From Allodiplogaster sudhausi (taxonomy: Eukaryota; Nematoda; Chromadorea; Rhabditida; Diplogasteridae): DNA of 64,000 nucleotides. Shown piece by piece: positions 1 through 9,145 of this stretch. Within the stretch, counting starts at the first letter, position 1; each line of letters opens with the position of its first letter. Location: contig CALZFC010000005.1 in assembly GCA_945643635.1 (NCBI GenBank), positions 12,143,501-12,207,500 of the forward strand. The letters are read 5' to 3'. Both the position numbers and the translations under genes were made by a program. The notes under the pieces were generated by a model. The model had not been told where the DNA came from and ran no database searches. It worked only from the letters and a program-made list of their open reading frames with translations.

Positions 1-1085
1 AAGTTCGCAGAAGTCAAAAATTTTGCTAACTTGTGCATCTGTTGAGATGTAGGGAGTCGTTGTCGTCGGTTGTACCTTGAAAAAGACACAGAGAGAGAGA
101 AAAACATTTTACTCCTGACCGGACCAGGCCGGACCGGGGCTGGCTAATGGCATGAGGCCCCGAAATAAGAGTGAGGGAAAGATAGTGTGAGAGAATGAGA
201 GAGCGAGAGAGAGAAAGACTGAATGTGAGAGATGGATTGAACGAGACTCAGAGAACGAGGGAGAAAAAGAGGTGGAGAGGGATTGAAAGATAGAGAGAGA
301 GAATGAGAGAAACAGTGAAGAAAGAGAGAGAGAGAAAGAGAGAGAGAGAGAATGATAGAGACAGTGAAGAAATTTTTGGAAAGCGTTGACCGCAACACTT
401 CGCATTGGAATGCGTTGAGCGGTTTGCAAAAGCTAAAAGCGTTGGGATCTACGCTTTGCAAAAATTGGCCCGATGCGCCTCTTAAATCGTAATTTTCAAC
501 GCTTTCAACTCCATCTATATGGCCAGAACACGTTCTCAACGCTTTGTTTTATGCGTCTGGTGCAGTGTCATGTAATAATAGAAAATTCTAATATAAGGGA
601 ACCCAATAAACTGGAAATTTTTCGCGGTATAAAGAACACGCAACAGGTGAAAACGTCGAAATTAAAAAAAAAACCTTTATTCGCGCATCGGGCCAATGTG
701 TTGATGGAATACCTATCACATGGAAGTGGGCGATCGATGGGCACCGGCGAGTTCGTCGAAGTGGCCGACGAGGATTAGGCAGATCTTAGCCCGGCCAGAT
801 AACGGTTTCTCCGGGAGCAGCGTCGATGATGGGAATTGAGGATGATCGAGCGCGGGACGGGGCGGGGGGCGAACTTGTTATTTTTGACAAGGGAGCGAAT
901 GAAGAGCGGCGCCACTTGCCACTGGGCCACCCCGCCCCCGTCGAAATTAAAAGTCTTTCATATATCTACGGCCTTCTTTAGTTCCTTGTTTGCTTGCCAC
1001 AGTTGCCCCTCCCTCTCTCTCTCTCTCGTGTATTTAAATGATGGCGATCAGTCATCTAGAGTTTCTAGACCGGACCAGTTTTCCT
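1..1085. other. Intergenic, no gene seen; GA-rich simple repeat at about 168-366
   Basis: The first kilobase holds an imperfect (GA)n tract at about 168-366. Its translations on the minus strand are pure Ser/Leu/Phe low complexity and are not a gene. A GC-rich stretch at about 690-950 is open on the plus strand but has no recognisable motif, and I could not link it to any splice pattern. Confidence 0.6.
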
Positions 1086-1089
1086 CGGA

Positions 1090-1160
1090 CCAGAGTTCAT
1101 GGGGGGAATGCCATTGTTGTCGTGGCCAGAGCAGAACCAACGACACGAGGTCCAGAGTGA
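1090..1160 (-). pseudogene. Relic of exon 2 of the small cysteine-rich secreted protein family
   Basis: Read on the minus strand this segment gives CRWFCSGHDNNGIPPMN, which matches CRKFCSGYDWNGNPPKN of the complete family member at 2712-3448. The hydrophobic leader and the following NCQC cysteines are degraded, and no exon 1 or exon 3 partner is visible downstream. It is best read as the remains of a further tandem copy. Confidence 0.55.
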
Positions 1161-1355
1161 CTGACAAGAGGCGCACGACAAAATGTTCATGTATCATACA
1201 AGATGAAACAACTTTCACTTTTACGGGAGAGAATTATAGCGCTGAAATAAAGATGGAGTCTCCGAAAATTCGTACAACATCAAAATCGAACTGTGCTCGA
1301 AATCTTCGAGTGGAACTTAAAACTGCGTACATGTACAGTATCACCCACGAGCCAG

Positions 1356-1610
1356 GGGATGCGGCTCGACCGTACAAAATAATTTAAATTAAAAGTTCAT
1401 AGGACAAATATGTAAGTATTTTTGGCCTCAGAACACGTTCTCGTATCGGTTGATTTTAAATTTTATTGAAAATACTCCATAGTTGCGTATCAATATCTGA
1501 AGAAATCAAGATCCGCTCGGGACCGTTGAGCCATATACCCTGGCTCGTGGGAGGTACTGTATCTATTGTACTGAAAGTGCAAAAAACATTCTACGATGAG
1601 TAGGTATTTT
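1356..1610. repeat. Dispersed repeat, copy 1 (second copy at 5235-5545)
   Basis: The stretch from ggggatgcggctcgaccg to ctacgatgagtaggt is paralleled in the same orientation at 5235-5545, with matching blocks such as aaaagttcatag, aatatgtaagtatttttggc and gtgcaaaaaacattctacga. It has no coding potential. Both copies lie among members of the cysteine-rich family, and the second copy ends exactly at the lost exon of one member. Confidence 0.7.
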
Positions 1611-1745
1611 AATGATGTGATACTGTGTAATTTGACTCAAAACTGTTTTTGTCATTCTTTATCAGTCAGGGGGAGGGTGACATGTCAAAATGGAATGATG
1701 TTATAAAAGGCGTTCCGTTCGGGAACATTGAAGTTTGGAGCCGCA

Positions 1746-1924
1746 TTACCCTGGAATCCAGTAGGTTGTCCGGCATCCCCACAGTCCTTCGCAGTTGTAA
1801 GTGACATTCCACTCGAAAGGTGTCAGACAGCATTCCTTATCGGGATTATTTATGCATTGACTGTAGTTGGTAGAGGCTCTGCACGTTTGCATGCATGCGT
1901 TGTAGCAAGTGCCGTTGGCGTCTG
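1746..1924 (-). pseudogene. Orphan last exon of a small cysteine-rich secreted protein gene
   Basis: A splice acceptor (ttgtag) at 1925 opens an exon that reads ADANGTCYNAC through to TTYWIPG and a stop. It aligns residue for residue with exon 3 of the complete copy at 2712-2898, including all eight cysteines of that exon. The 3' flank (about 1633-1745) also matches the flank at 2600-2711. No signal-peptide exon lies between it and the next gene, so this copy has lost its front half or uses an exon I cannot see. Confidence 0.65.
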
Positions 1925-2458
1925 CTACAACGCATGCATACAAAAGAAAAACTTTGGAATTGTTGCAAAATAGATACAATAAACAGTCTACAATCAAATG
2001 ATACCATATTGCAGAATCATAGAGGCAAATATGTATGTTATTGCGTGTGGCGGAGCGGAAGTTTAGTGGTTAAAATAGTTCGCCATTCACTGGTAATTTT
2101 CATCCTTGAGTGATTGAAAAGAGAGAGAATATGATCAACAGTTTAATAATCGGCACGAGACATCCAATTCGGAAATAAGTCAAGAGTGAAAAAGGAGAAA
2201 ATACTTGAAGACACGAAAACTCTCAATCTCAGCCGACATTTAAATTAGAATATTGCAGCGAAACATTTCGCGACAGCGTGTTAATTATGAAGCTACTCAT
2301 TCATTTTATTACCAATTTGAAATTTTTTTTATAAACAGAGATTTATATTTAATCTCTTCCTCATTTTGGACTTTCCTCTGCGGCACCCTGGGCTGTCCGA
2401 CGGTGGCGGTGTTCCTCATCCGCGTCTGACAGCCGAAGGTAGTTTCGAAGCAAGGGTC

Positions 2459-2557
2459 TTGGCAAATTTCCAGGAACACTTTGCTTAAACCTATCGTACT
2501 ATCTGATCGGCCATGTCGTGTTAGGAGTTAACGGCTTTAAACCTCCTTTAAAGAAGG
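2459..2557 (+). repeat. Dispersed 99-bp repeat, direct copy (inverted partner at 7510-7608)
   Basis: The block from cttggcaaatttccagga to cctcctttaaagaag recurs in reverse complement at 7510-7608 with most bases conserved, including cctatcgtacta and cgtgttaggagt. No terminal repeats or coding potential were seen, so the class is unknown. Confidence 0.65.
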
Positions 2558-2711
2558 AGTGCGGTGTGAGTGAGTTCTTTTAAAATCTCCCTGTGGCTCT
2601 ATCAAAACTGCTTTTGTTATTCTTTATCAGTCAGGGGAGGTTGACATGTCACAATGGGATGATGTCATAAAAGGCGTTCCGTTCGGGAACATTGTCAAGT
2701 TTGGAGCCGCA

Positions 2712-3448
2712 TTACCCTGGAATCCAGTAAGTTGTCAGGCATCCCTTCGCAAGCCCTTGGCAGTCGTAGCTGAGCGCCCACTCTTTAGGCGTATGACAGC
2801 AAAACTTATCCGGATTATTTATGCATTGATTGTAGTTGGTATTGTTTAGGCACTTTCTGATGCATGCGTTGTAGCAAGTGCCGTTGGCATCTGCGAAGCT
2901 GCAAGAGGGCGCTTATCTTTTTGTTGTACTGTTTCTTTTATGGTTCTTCGTTTCTTCACTGAAAAAGGTTCACTTATGATTTCTGTATATCAAAACTTTT
3001 CGAAAGAAAAGATTACCCTCTTCTGCACTGGCAGTTCTTAGGGGGATTGCCATTCCAGTCGTAGCCAGAGCAGAACTTGCGGCACGTGGTTATATCCAGA
3101 GCCGCGGCCATCCAGAGGACCGCCAAGACGCTCAGGAGAATCAGGACGCGCTGAAGGAAATCAATGAGACGCTCTTGTACGAATATTCAGGCATGATTAA
3201 CGTTACCGTTTAAATAGCCTTTTTGTTCACTTATACCGGTGAGCTATCCGATAAATATTTAGGTGAAAATAAGCTACTTTTCGAGCAGACTTCATGAGAA
3301 GTATAAGCAGTACCTATTATTTATCTAAAACATAACCAACATAAAATTCTACAGAAACTCGGTCAGTCGGTTTTATTGGAAGATTAGTGTCTCTAAAAGA
3401 GAGATACCAAAAAGGATCTACAGATTACTATCAAATTGAACTAACCAT
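2712..3448 (-). CDS. Small secreted cysteine-rich protein (107 aa, 12 Cys), complete copy
   Basis: Three coding exons: 3446-3448, 3017-3150 and 2712-2898. The first coding exon is only the ATG, followed by a phase-0 donor (ATG|gttagt). Exon 2 starts RVLILLSVLAVLWMAAALD, a strong signal peptide, then TTCRKFCSGYDWNGNPPKNCQC. Exon 3 reads FADANGTCYNACIRKC to TTYWIPG and stops. The mature part has 12 cysteines, suggesting six disulphides, and an N-linked site (NGT). Phases agree: exon 2 ends in phase 2 and exon 3 supplies one base. A TATA-like box lies at 3493-3500. I recognise no named family, and the function is unknown. The exon structure is supported by the independent conservation of the parts in copies at 1746-1924 and 5684-6022. 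Confidence 0.75.
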
Positions 3449-3492
3449 GGCGAAGAAGCCGATTTGAGTGAGGAATCATTGCCAGCGGCCCC

Positions 3493-3500
3493 TTTTTATA
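3493..3500 (-). promoter_or_regulatory. TATA box of the cysteine-rich gene at 2712-3448
   Basis: TATAAAAAGGGG on the minus strand, about 45 bases upstream of the ATG. The same element stands at the equivalent place (6067-6074) before the partial copy at 5684-6022. Confidence 0.6.
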
Positions 3501-4825
3501 TCTCACCATGGCCGCTTCAATCCATAGAGTCCCCCAATTTAATTTAAAAATATATGTCCAATAAACTTTTTTCTCCCTTCCAATTCTGGAAAGTTTGTAG
3601 CCAATATGTTTGCATTTGTGATTGCGATCACAAATGGTTCATTGTGTGTGTCAATGGACATAGAATATATTCAGCTTCCCAATACGATTCGAACTTCCCT
3701 GCGGGAGGGCATCCGGAGGAAGTTGCTGAGGCTTTGTGTGCATGTTTCAGGCACACTCTCACTCTTTTACGCTTCAACAACTTTTTTCCCTCCTACGCAC
3801 TCTCTACAGTGCACGGAGAATAGAGAGTTGCACCCCTCTTCTATACACACGAATCTTATTTCCATATGTTGATCCATCAGATGAATACGAGGTGTCCGAT
3901 GGGCTCAGATCCACATTTGAGGTCGGTTTTCGTGTACAAACTCCTTGAGACCTTGTATTTTGCGTGTCATTCACATCCTCACAAATGCTCATTAAAGGAA
4001 GACGATCACAGAAATATAATGAATCCAGGTTCGAATTGTCGAGGAATCCAATTAAGAACGCCCACTCCCCTAGTCGGTATTATGATAAGGCTGTTCACAG
4101 ATTGTGGATCTTCGTGCTTTTTACCTTGCTACCATATCAACAACGAGAATCAGCAGTTTTAATCTCCTTTTTTCCTCGGCAGAATTGGGAATGTCTGAAC
4201 TTATGGTTGCAATAACGCTTTGGTTCTGATCACTTTTTTCTGCTCTGCTTCCAACCGCGATTTTAACATCCCTGCGGGGAGTCGAGGTCTCTGCTCAGTG
4301 ATGAGGGCTCTAAATTTGGCAGGGAAAATCTCTTTCAATCACATCCCCTTGATGCTTGTGCTGGAGCGATAGCAGAGCATGTTTTTAGCAACTTTGAATT
4401 TCAGAGCAGTATTCTTTCTTTTGAATTTTGAATATGTTTCTTTTTTTTAAATTTTCAATGCGAGAACATTAGCTGGTAATGTTCTTGCAAATTCATTATT
4501 AAAATTTTTTAATAATGAATTTTTAATAATTTAAACATTGGAAACATTTTTCCATTGAACTTTTTCGACATCGATCCAGTACTTTGGAATTGTTGCAAAA
4601 TCCATTTTTAAACAATCACAATTTTGTTATTCATACTTTTACTGTTTTCTAGTTAAAACCAACTCCATACCCAATGTCGAAATTTATTTCTTGTCCTGTG
4701 TTCATCATGCTTCCCATATTCGTTCATCTTGTAAAAGAGTTATCGAGGAAAGCTGCGAAACAAGGAGAAATAAGTATTTACTCTTTATTTGGGCATAGAA
4801 ATAGAGGGGCCAATTGAGAAGACTC
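3501..4825. other. Intergenic; remnant of a TTAAAGGA-type element at about 3992-4060
   Basis: No gene was recognised. At 3992 the sequence ttaaaggaagacgatcacag, followed by aggttcgaattgtcg, resembles the left half of the small inverted-repeat element at 57316-57516, so this looks like an old copy of that family. The remainder is A/T-rich with no motif. Confidence 0.5.
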
Positions 4826-5204
4826 TCAAGGGTTGTACTCGATGGGAAGATTCTTGCGGTGAACCATGTCGTCGCCCTGGAACCACTCGCGGCGGAACTG
4901 CTTGGCGGCGCCGTCCGGGGTGTTGGTCCACTCAATGGTGATGCGGTCATTGTTGGTGTCCTCCTGAAAATGATTTTAAGAAACCTTTTTAGTTATTATT
5001 ATTTTTTTCTTTTTAGTATAATGTTTAATGTAGCTTTTTATTTATTTTTCTACTAAACCTGTCCGTAGGCGAAGGCATCGCAGGAGACAGCAACGAGGAC
5101 GGGCTCCTTGGGGCCGAGGACGCCGCTGGCCGGGTCGACACCGAACGCTTCATGTTCGTGGTCTTGAAGGCCCAGCCGATGCGACGGGCAGAGCTGTTGA
5201 TCAC
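4826..5204 (-). pseudogene. msp: Major sperm protein (MSP) gene fragment with a one-base deletion
   Basis: Two exons, 5059-5204 and 4826-4963, encode the C-terminal three quarters of MSP, the nematode-specific sperm cytoskeletal and signalling protein with an immunoglobulin-like fold. Visible are [54 protein letters not shown] and the family's terminal NLPIEYNP followed by a stop. Between MKR and VDPASG (about 5143-5150) one base is missing, so the frame breaks in exon A: the exon is 146 nt where 147 are needed. The first 30 or so residues of MSP are absent, because upstream of the acceptor lies the dispersed repeat at 5235-5545. It is therefore a truncated, frameshifted copy unless the deletion is an assembly error. 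Confidence 0.85.
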
Positions 5205-5234
5205 CTAAAAATTTCAGTCGCGAAATTTGAGCAG

Positions 5235-5545
5235 GGGATGCGGTTCGAGCGGCTTGGATCGGCTCGGACCGTAAAAACCTATTTAAGTTAAAAGTTCATA
5301 GTACAAATATGTAAGTATTTTTGGCTTCAGCACACTCTCTCGCATCGCTTGTGTTCAAAAGTTTTGAAAATACTGCATAGCTGCATATCAATAAATGAAG
5401 AAATCGAGTTTTCTCTTCGCAGCTCTTAGCGGCTCGATCCGCACGGGGCCGCTCGAGCCTTCTTCTCGCTGGAGGTACTGTATGTATTGCAGAACCGGAA
5501 TGTACTGAAAGTGCAAAAAACATTCTACGATGGGTAGGTAAAAAA
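5235..5545. repeat. Dispersed repeat, copy 2 (first copy at 1356-1610)
   Basis: Same order of conserved blocks as copy 1, with extra bases in the middle. It fills the space between the broken 5' side of the MSP fragment and the broken 3' side of the cysteine-rich gene copy at 5684-6022, as if it marks a rearrangement junction. Confidence 0.7.
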
Positions 5546-5683
5546 AAAAGCTGCAAGAGGGCGCTTATCTTTTTGTTGTACTGTTTCTTTTATGGTTCTT
5601 CGTTTCTTTTCTTCTCTGAAGTTTGTCTGAAGAAGTTTCACTTAGGCCTGCTGTGAATCAAGATTTTTCAAAAGAAAAGATAC

Positions 5684-6022
5684 CCTCGGTTGCATTGGCA
5701 GTTCTTAGGGGGATTGCCATTCCAGTCGTAGCCAGAGCAGAACTTGCGGCACGTGGTATCATCCAGAGCCGCGGCCATCCAGAGGACCGCCAAAGCGCTC
5801 AGGAGAATCAGGACGCGCTGAAGGAAACATCAAACAATTTCAAATAGAGTTAACTTTTACGAGTCACTATCGTTAGGGGAAATAGGGGCGGCTGGAAAGA
5901 AGTCGGAGACAACTGTTGTTTATCAAATCACTATCATCGTAGTTTTCTTGTTTATCATTTACTACTATGTATACATAAAAACGAAAGGGATCTGCAGATT
6001 ACTCTTAAAGGCAGCAAACCAT
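5684..6022 (-). pseudogene. Cysteine-rich secreted protein gene copy lacking its last exon
   Basis: Exon 1 is the lone ATG at 6020-6022 with donor ATG|gtttgc. Exon 2 at 5684-5817 has the same 134-nt length as in the complete copy and reads RVLILLSALAVLWMAAALD then TTCRKFCSGYDWNGNPPKNCQC. The following intron is conserved down to its acceptor tail (ctcttgcag at about 5551-5559 on the plus strand), but exon 3 is missing and poly-T and dispersed repeat follow directly. If spliced, the product would keep four cysteines and run into repeat-derived sequence. A TATA box lies at 6067-6074. Confidence 0.7.
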
Positions 6023-6814
6023 GATGAAGAAGCTCCTGGCTGTGAAGAATCATCGATATCGGTCCCTTTTTATATCTCAATCGGTATAATGCCCTCTGCT
6101 TCCATCACCAATTTAATTAAAAATCTTTTTCCCCAACATGCCTATCTCAAACAGATTCCCTACTGCGTGAAGCAATATGTTTGCGTCCTTCACTCAAAAG
6201 TGATTGTTCATGCTCCTACACGATATGAATCTTCGCTGTGGGAGTGCTCTCTGTGGACAATGGTGAGGTACACTGTGAACACAATCATAGTTCTGGAATG
6301 TTTACAGCAGGGACGCTTGAATCACACACTGATCCATTTACTCTAGAGGGGGAGGGGGGAAGTGAACAGGATGTCTTGTGATTAAATTAAAGCAGGAGAG
6401 GCAGTTATTGGTTGAAGTTGTATAACTTTCCTGCAAATTTCCCAATTGTTTAACTGACTGTAAAACTATGCTTGCTATGCATTCCCTGTGAGCTACTTTT
6501 GTATTATTATTTATATTTTAATTAGACTGAATGAACGCCTATACTTGTTGCCCAGCCACAGCGCGTTACTTGGCATGAAAAATTCCTGTTGGCTTTTGAG
6601 AAATAATTCTTTGGCTGGTGCAAATACGAATAAAAAAGTACAGTACTAACAAATTCCGCTCAAAATAAGCCTTTTCATCTTAAAAAAACGATTCAATGCA
6701 GTCGTATTTGAATGTCCATTCCCAGTTCGACAGGCACCAAGTCTTCTCTTTGTTTTAGATGCATGTTTTGAGGCCAGTAGACTATTGGCACTTTTGGAGG
6801 CATGCTTGGTAGGT
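6023..6814. other. Intergenic, no gene seen
   Basis: Contains the promoter of the partial cysteine-rich copy at its left edge (TATA box 6067-6074). Otherwise it is A/T-rich and has no recognisable motif on either strand. Confidence 0.5.
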
Positions 6815-6822
6815 GCTGCAAG

Positions 6823-7158
6823 CAGAGGTGTCAACGGCCAGGCACGGCCTAGCCCGACCCGTCCCAGCCGAATGGGTCCCAACATTCCATAGGCCCGGGC
6901 CGGGCCTGCGAAATGTTGGGCCGGTATTTTTCTTCTAATGATTTCTTCTAATCTGAAAATATCATTAAAATCACATTCTAAAAATTATTATAAGAAATCA
7001 CTTGAAGAAACACACTTGAAGAAGAATTACAAAAAAACCGGGCCTGGCCGGGCAAAATTCTAACATAAGGAAATGAAAAGTACGGGCCGAGCCGGGCCGC
7101 GAGTGTGGGCCCGATGGGCTCAGCCGGCCCAAAAATGTTAGGTCCGTTGACACCTCTG
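6823..7158. mobile_element. hAT-type non-autonomous element (336 bp) with 8-bp target duplication
   Basis: Left end CAGAGGTGTCAACGG and right end CCGTTGACACCTCTG are perfect 15-bp inverted repeats. They are flanked on both sides by gctgcaag (6815-6822 and 7159-7166). An 8-bp target duplication and CAGAGGTG ends are typical of the hAT superfamily of DNA transposons. The interior is rich in GGGCCGGGCC blocks and carries no open frame, so it must have been mobilised by a transposase from elsewhere. Related ends occur at 12687-12785 and 29680-29748. Confidence 0.85.
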
Positions 7159-7402
7159 GCTGCAAGTAGCCTGCAACTTCTTTGAAATCTGCCAAAGTCC
7201 CCTTTGTCAATGTTTCATTGTGTTCGTTCTTTTAATCCCGCGTGATGAATCGTATTTTCGATTACAAAATCGCACGGTTCTCTTAGGGTTGAAATAAATG
7301 GACAACTATCGAATTGAAAACCCGACGATTACCCTTGGTTACACTGGTAGTTCTAATTTTGTAGGTTTCCCCCGCCGCGCATTTAATCTGTCCAAAGTAT
7401 GC

Positions 7403-7436
7403 AACATGTTCGAAACAACCTTGTTTCGAACATGTT
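7403..7436. repeat. Perfect 16-bp inverted repeat
   Basis: aacatgttcgaaacaa, a 2-base spacer (cc), then its exact reverse complement. It would form a tight cruciform or hairpin. No flanking open frame explains it. Confidence 0.9.
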
Positions 7437-7509
7437 CACAACAAAGGAAGTGGCAATTTGCCAGCCTATACTAATACACATGTGTTCTGAACATGTATCC
7501 AGCTTGTCT

Positions 7510-7608
7510 TCACTTAAAGGAGGCTTAAACCCGTTCACTCCTAACACGAAATGGCCGATCTTATAGTACGATAGGTTTAAGCAACGTGATCCTGGAAATT
7601 TGCCAAGA
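7510..7608 (-). repeat. Dispersed 99-bp repeat, inverted copy
   Basis: Reverse-complement partner of 2459-2557. The pair brackets the cysteine-rich gene and MSP block, about 5 kb apart. Confidence 0.65.
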
Positions 7609-9145
7609 TCGCAAAGCAAGCATTTTCCTGGACAATTTAAGTTGGCGGTTTGCGTCCGGTAGTGAATCGTGCATGTGTTCGGCATATATTTCACGGTCAA
7701 TGGAACCATATTTCACCCCTCGCTGGTCCCCTTTGCTCCGACAAGCATTTTAGGCCGAAATTTAGTTGGCGACAACTGTTAAATTTTAAGTTCCGTTGAA
7801 CACACTAATATTCCCTTAGGTTCAGGCAACGCTTTTCAGATGGAATATACTCCTTTAACTTTTAGTTTAGAACATTGGCTCTTTGCTGATGCATTCGCAA
7901 GCTCAATCCGGACACATTCACAGAATCAATCTAATAGCAAAAATTTTGAGTTTTCGCTTCCTTTAATCGCTTGTGTGCACTTCCTGTTTCAAACTTCTGA
8001 GGTGGTCACTTGGTCAGAAGAAGCACAAAAATGGAGAGACAACGGAAAGATGGAGACGCAGGTTGTGACGAGCAAAAGCTGCTCTGGTTGAGCTTCGGCT
8101 CGTCACCAACGAAATAGCACAGGGTAGAGAAAAAAGACATCGCCGGTCGTCCGGTGCATGTTTCCATTCTCTCCAGGCCGACCAAAGTACTCACAGAAGC
8201 GATGGTGGTTTGCTTCAGAATTCTTCTTTTATACAAAATTGGAAGCTGCACTTTAAACGTGTTTTCTGCACACTTTATGTTTCGCTCGCAAAAAAATCTT
8301 TCAAAAATCTCATATTCAATTACAATTTTAATTCCTTGGTTGTCTTGCCGTTGTTTACTCTTTCATCCTAAAGGTCCTCGAAAATAGCTTTGTACTTTAA
8401 ATAATAATATAAGCATAATATAAGCATAAAATAGTCTTCTATAATATTCAGATATGAATAATTTAGAAAATAAATTTCACATTTGTTTATGCAATGCGAA
8501 TGTAGAAAATCGTGTTCATTCATATTCAGGCTAAAAAACTTTCATATTCAAAACTGAATAATTCTTGAACGCGGTCAAAGTGCAGCAGCTTTTCGTAAAC
8601 TTTCTAACCGAATAGAATACGTGATTTTTAAAAGTGTTTTTTTTTTTGCGACAGAAACAAAACCGGTTAAAAACACCTTCGAAGTTATGTTTCCAATTTT
8701 GTATATATGGTATACAATCGTTTGATCTCTGGAATTGGTTGCAAACATTTTTGGGTGAAATAGTCTCCAAAAAGGTCCATCTATCCAGCATCATTTTCTA
8801 GGAGGAGCCGGTGGGCGTTGCGGACCTGATAATAAAGCCGAGAAGAAGGTAGAAGTGTTATTTTTTTGCGTATTCGTCAACTTCACCTGTAAAGCCTAAA
8901 GGATAAATGGGACCCATGATTCATCAGGCCAAATTATTATTACCGAATGATAATAGAAGTCCAAACTTTCTCATGAATTTTAATTTTACCAATTCTTGAT
9001 TGAGAAATATTTTGACGTCAGGGCGAGCGCAGCGAGAAACTTACACTAATTACATAGGTTTTATCTCATTTGTTTCCATCTGATCTTGCATGCAATACCA
9101 ATTAATAACTTTATGTACATTTTTAATATATGTTCCTAATTGGCA

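Larger units (their letters stand above)
7167..9145. other. Intergenic; decayed cysteine-rich exon, palindrome and dispersed repeat, no intact gene
   Basis: At about 7329-7350 the minus strand retains the end of the cysteine-rich exon 2 (compare 5680-5710). The palindrome at 7403-7436 and the inverted repeat at 7510-7608 are listed separately. At 8218-8232 the minus strand has a TATA-like motif, followed by a consensus donor (TCT|gtgagta at about 8190), which might mark a first exon, but I cannot build a gene from it. The rest is A/T-rich. Confidence 0.45.

Noticed and set aside
109..539. Open frames rich in Ser, Leu and Phe on the minus strand
   Set aside because: They are translations of the (GA)n simple repeat at 168-366 and have no splice or motif support. 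The same applies at 10174-10600, 26338-26662, 37480-37872, 50206-50472 and 60535-61289, except where real exons of other genes pass through.
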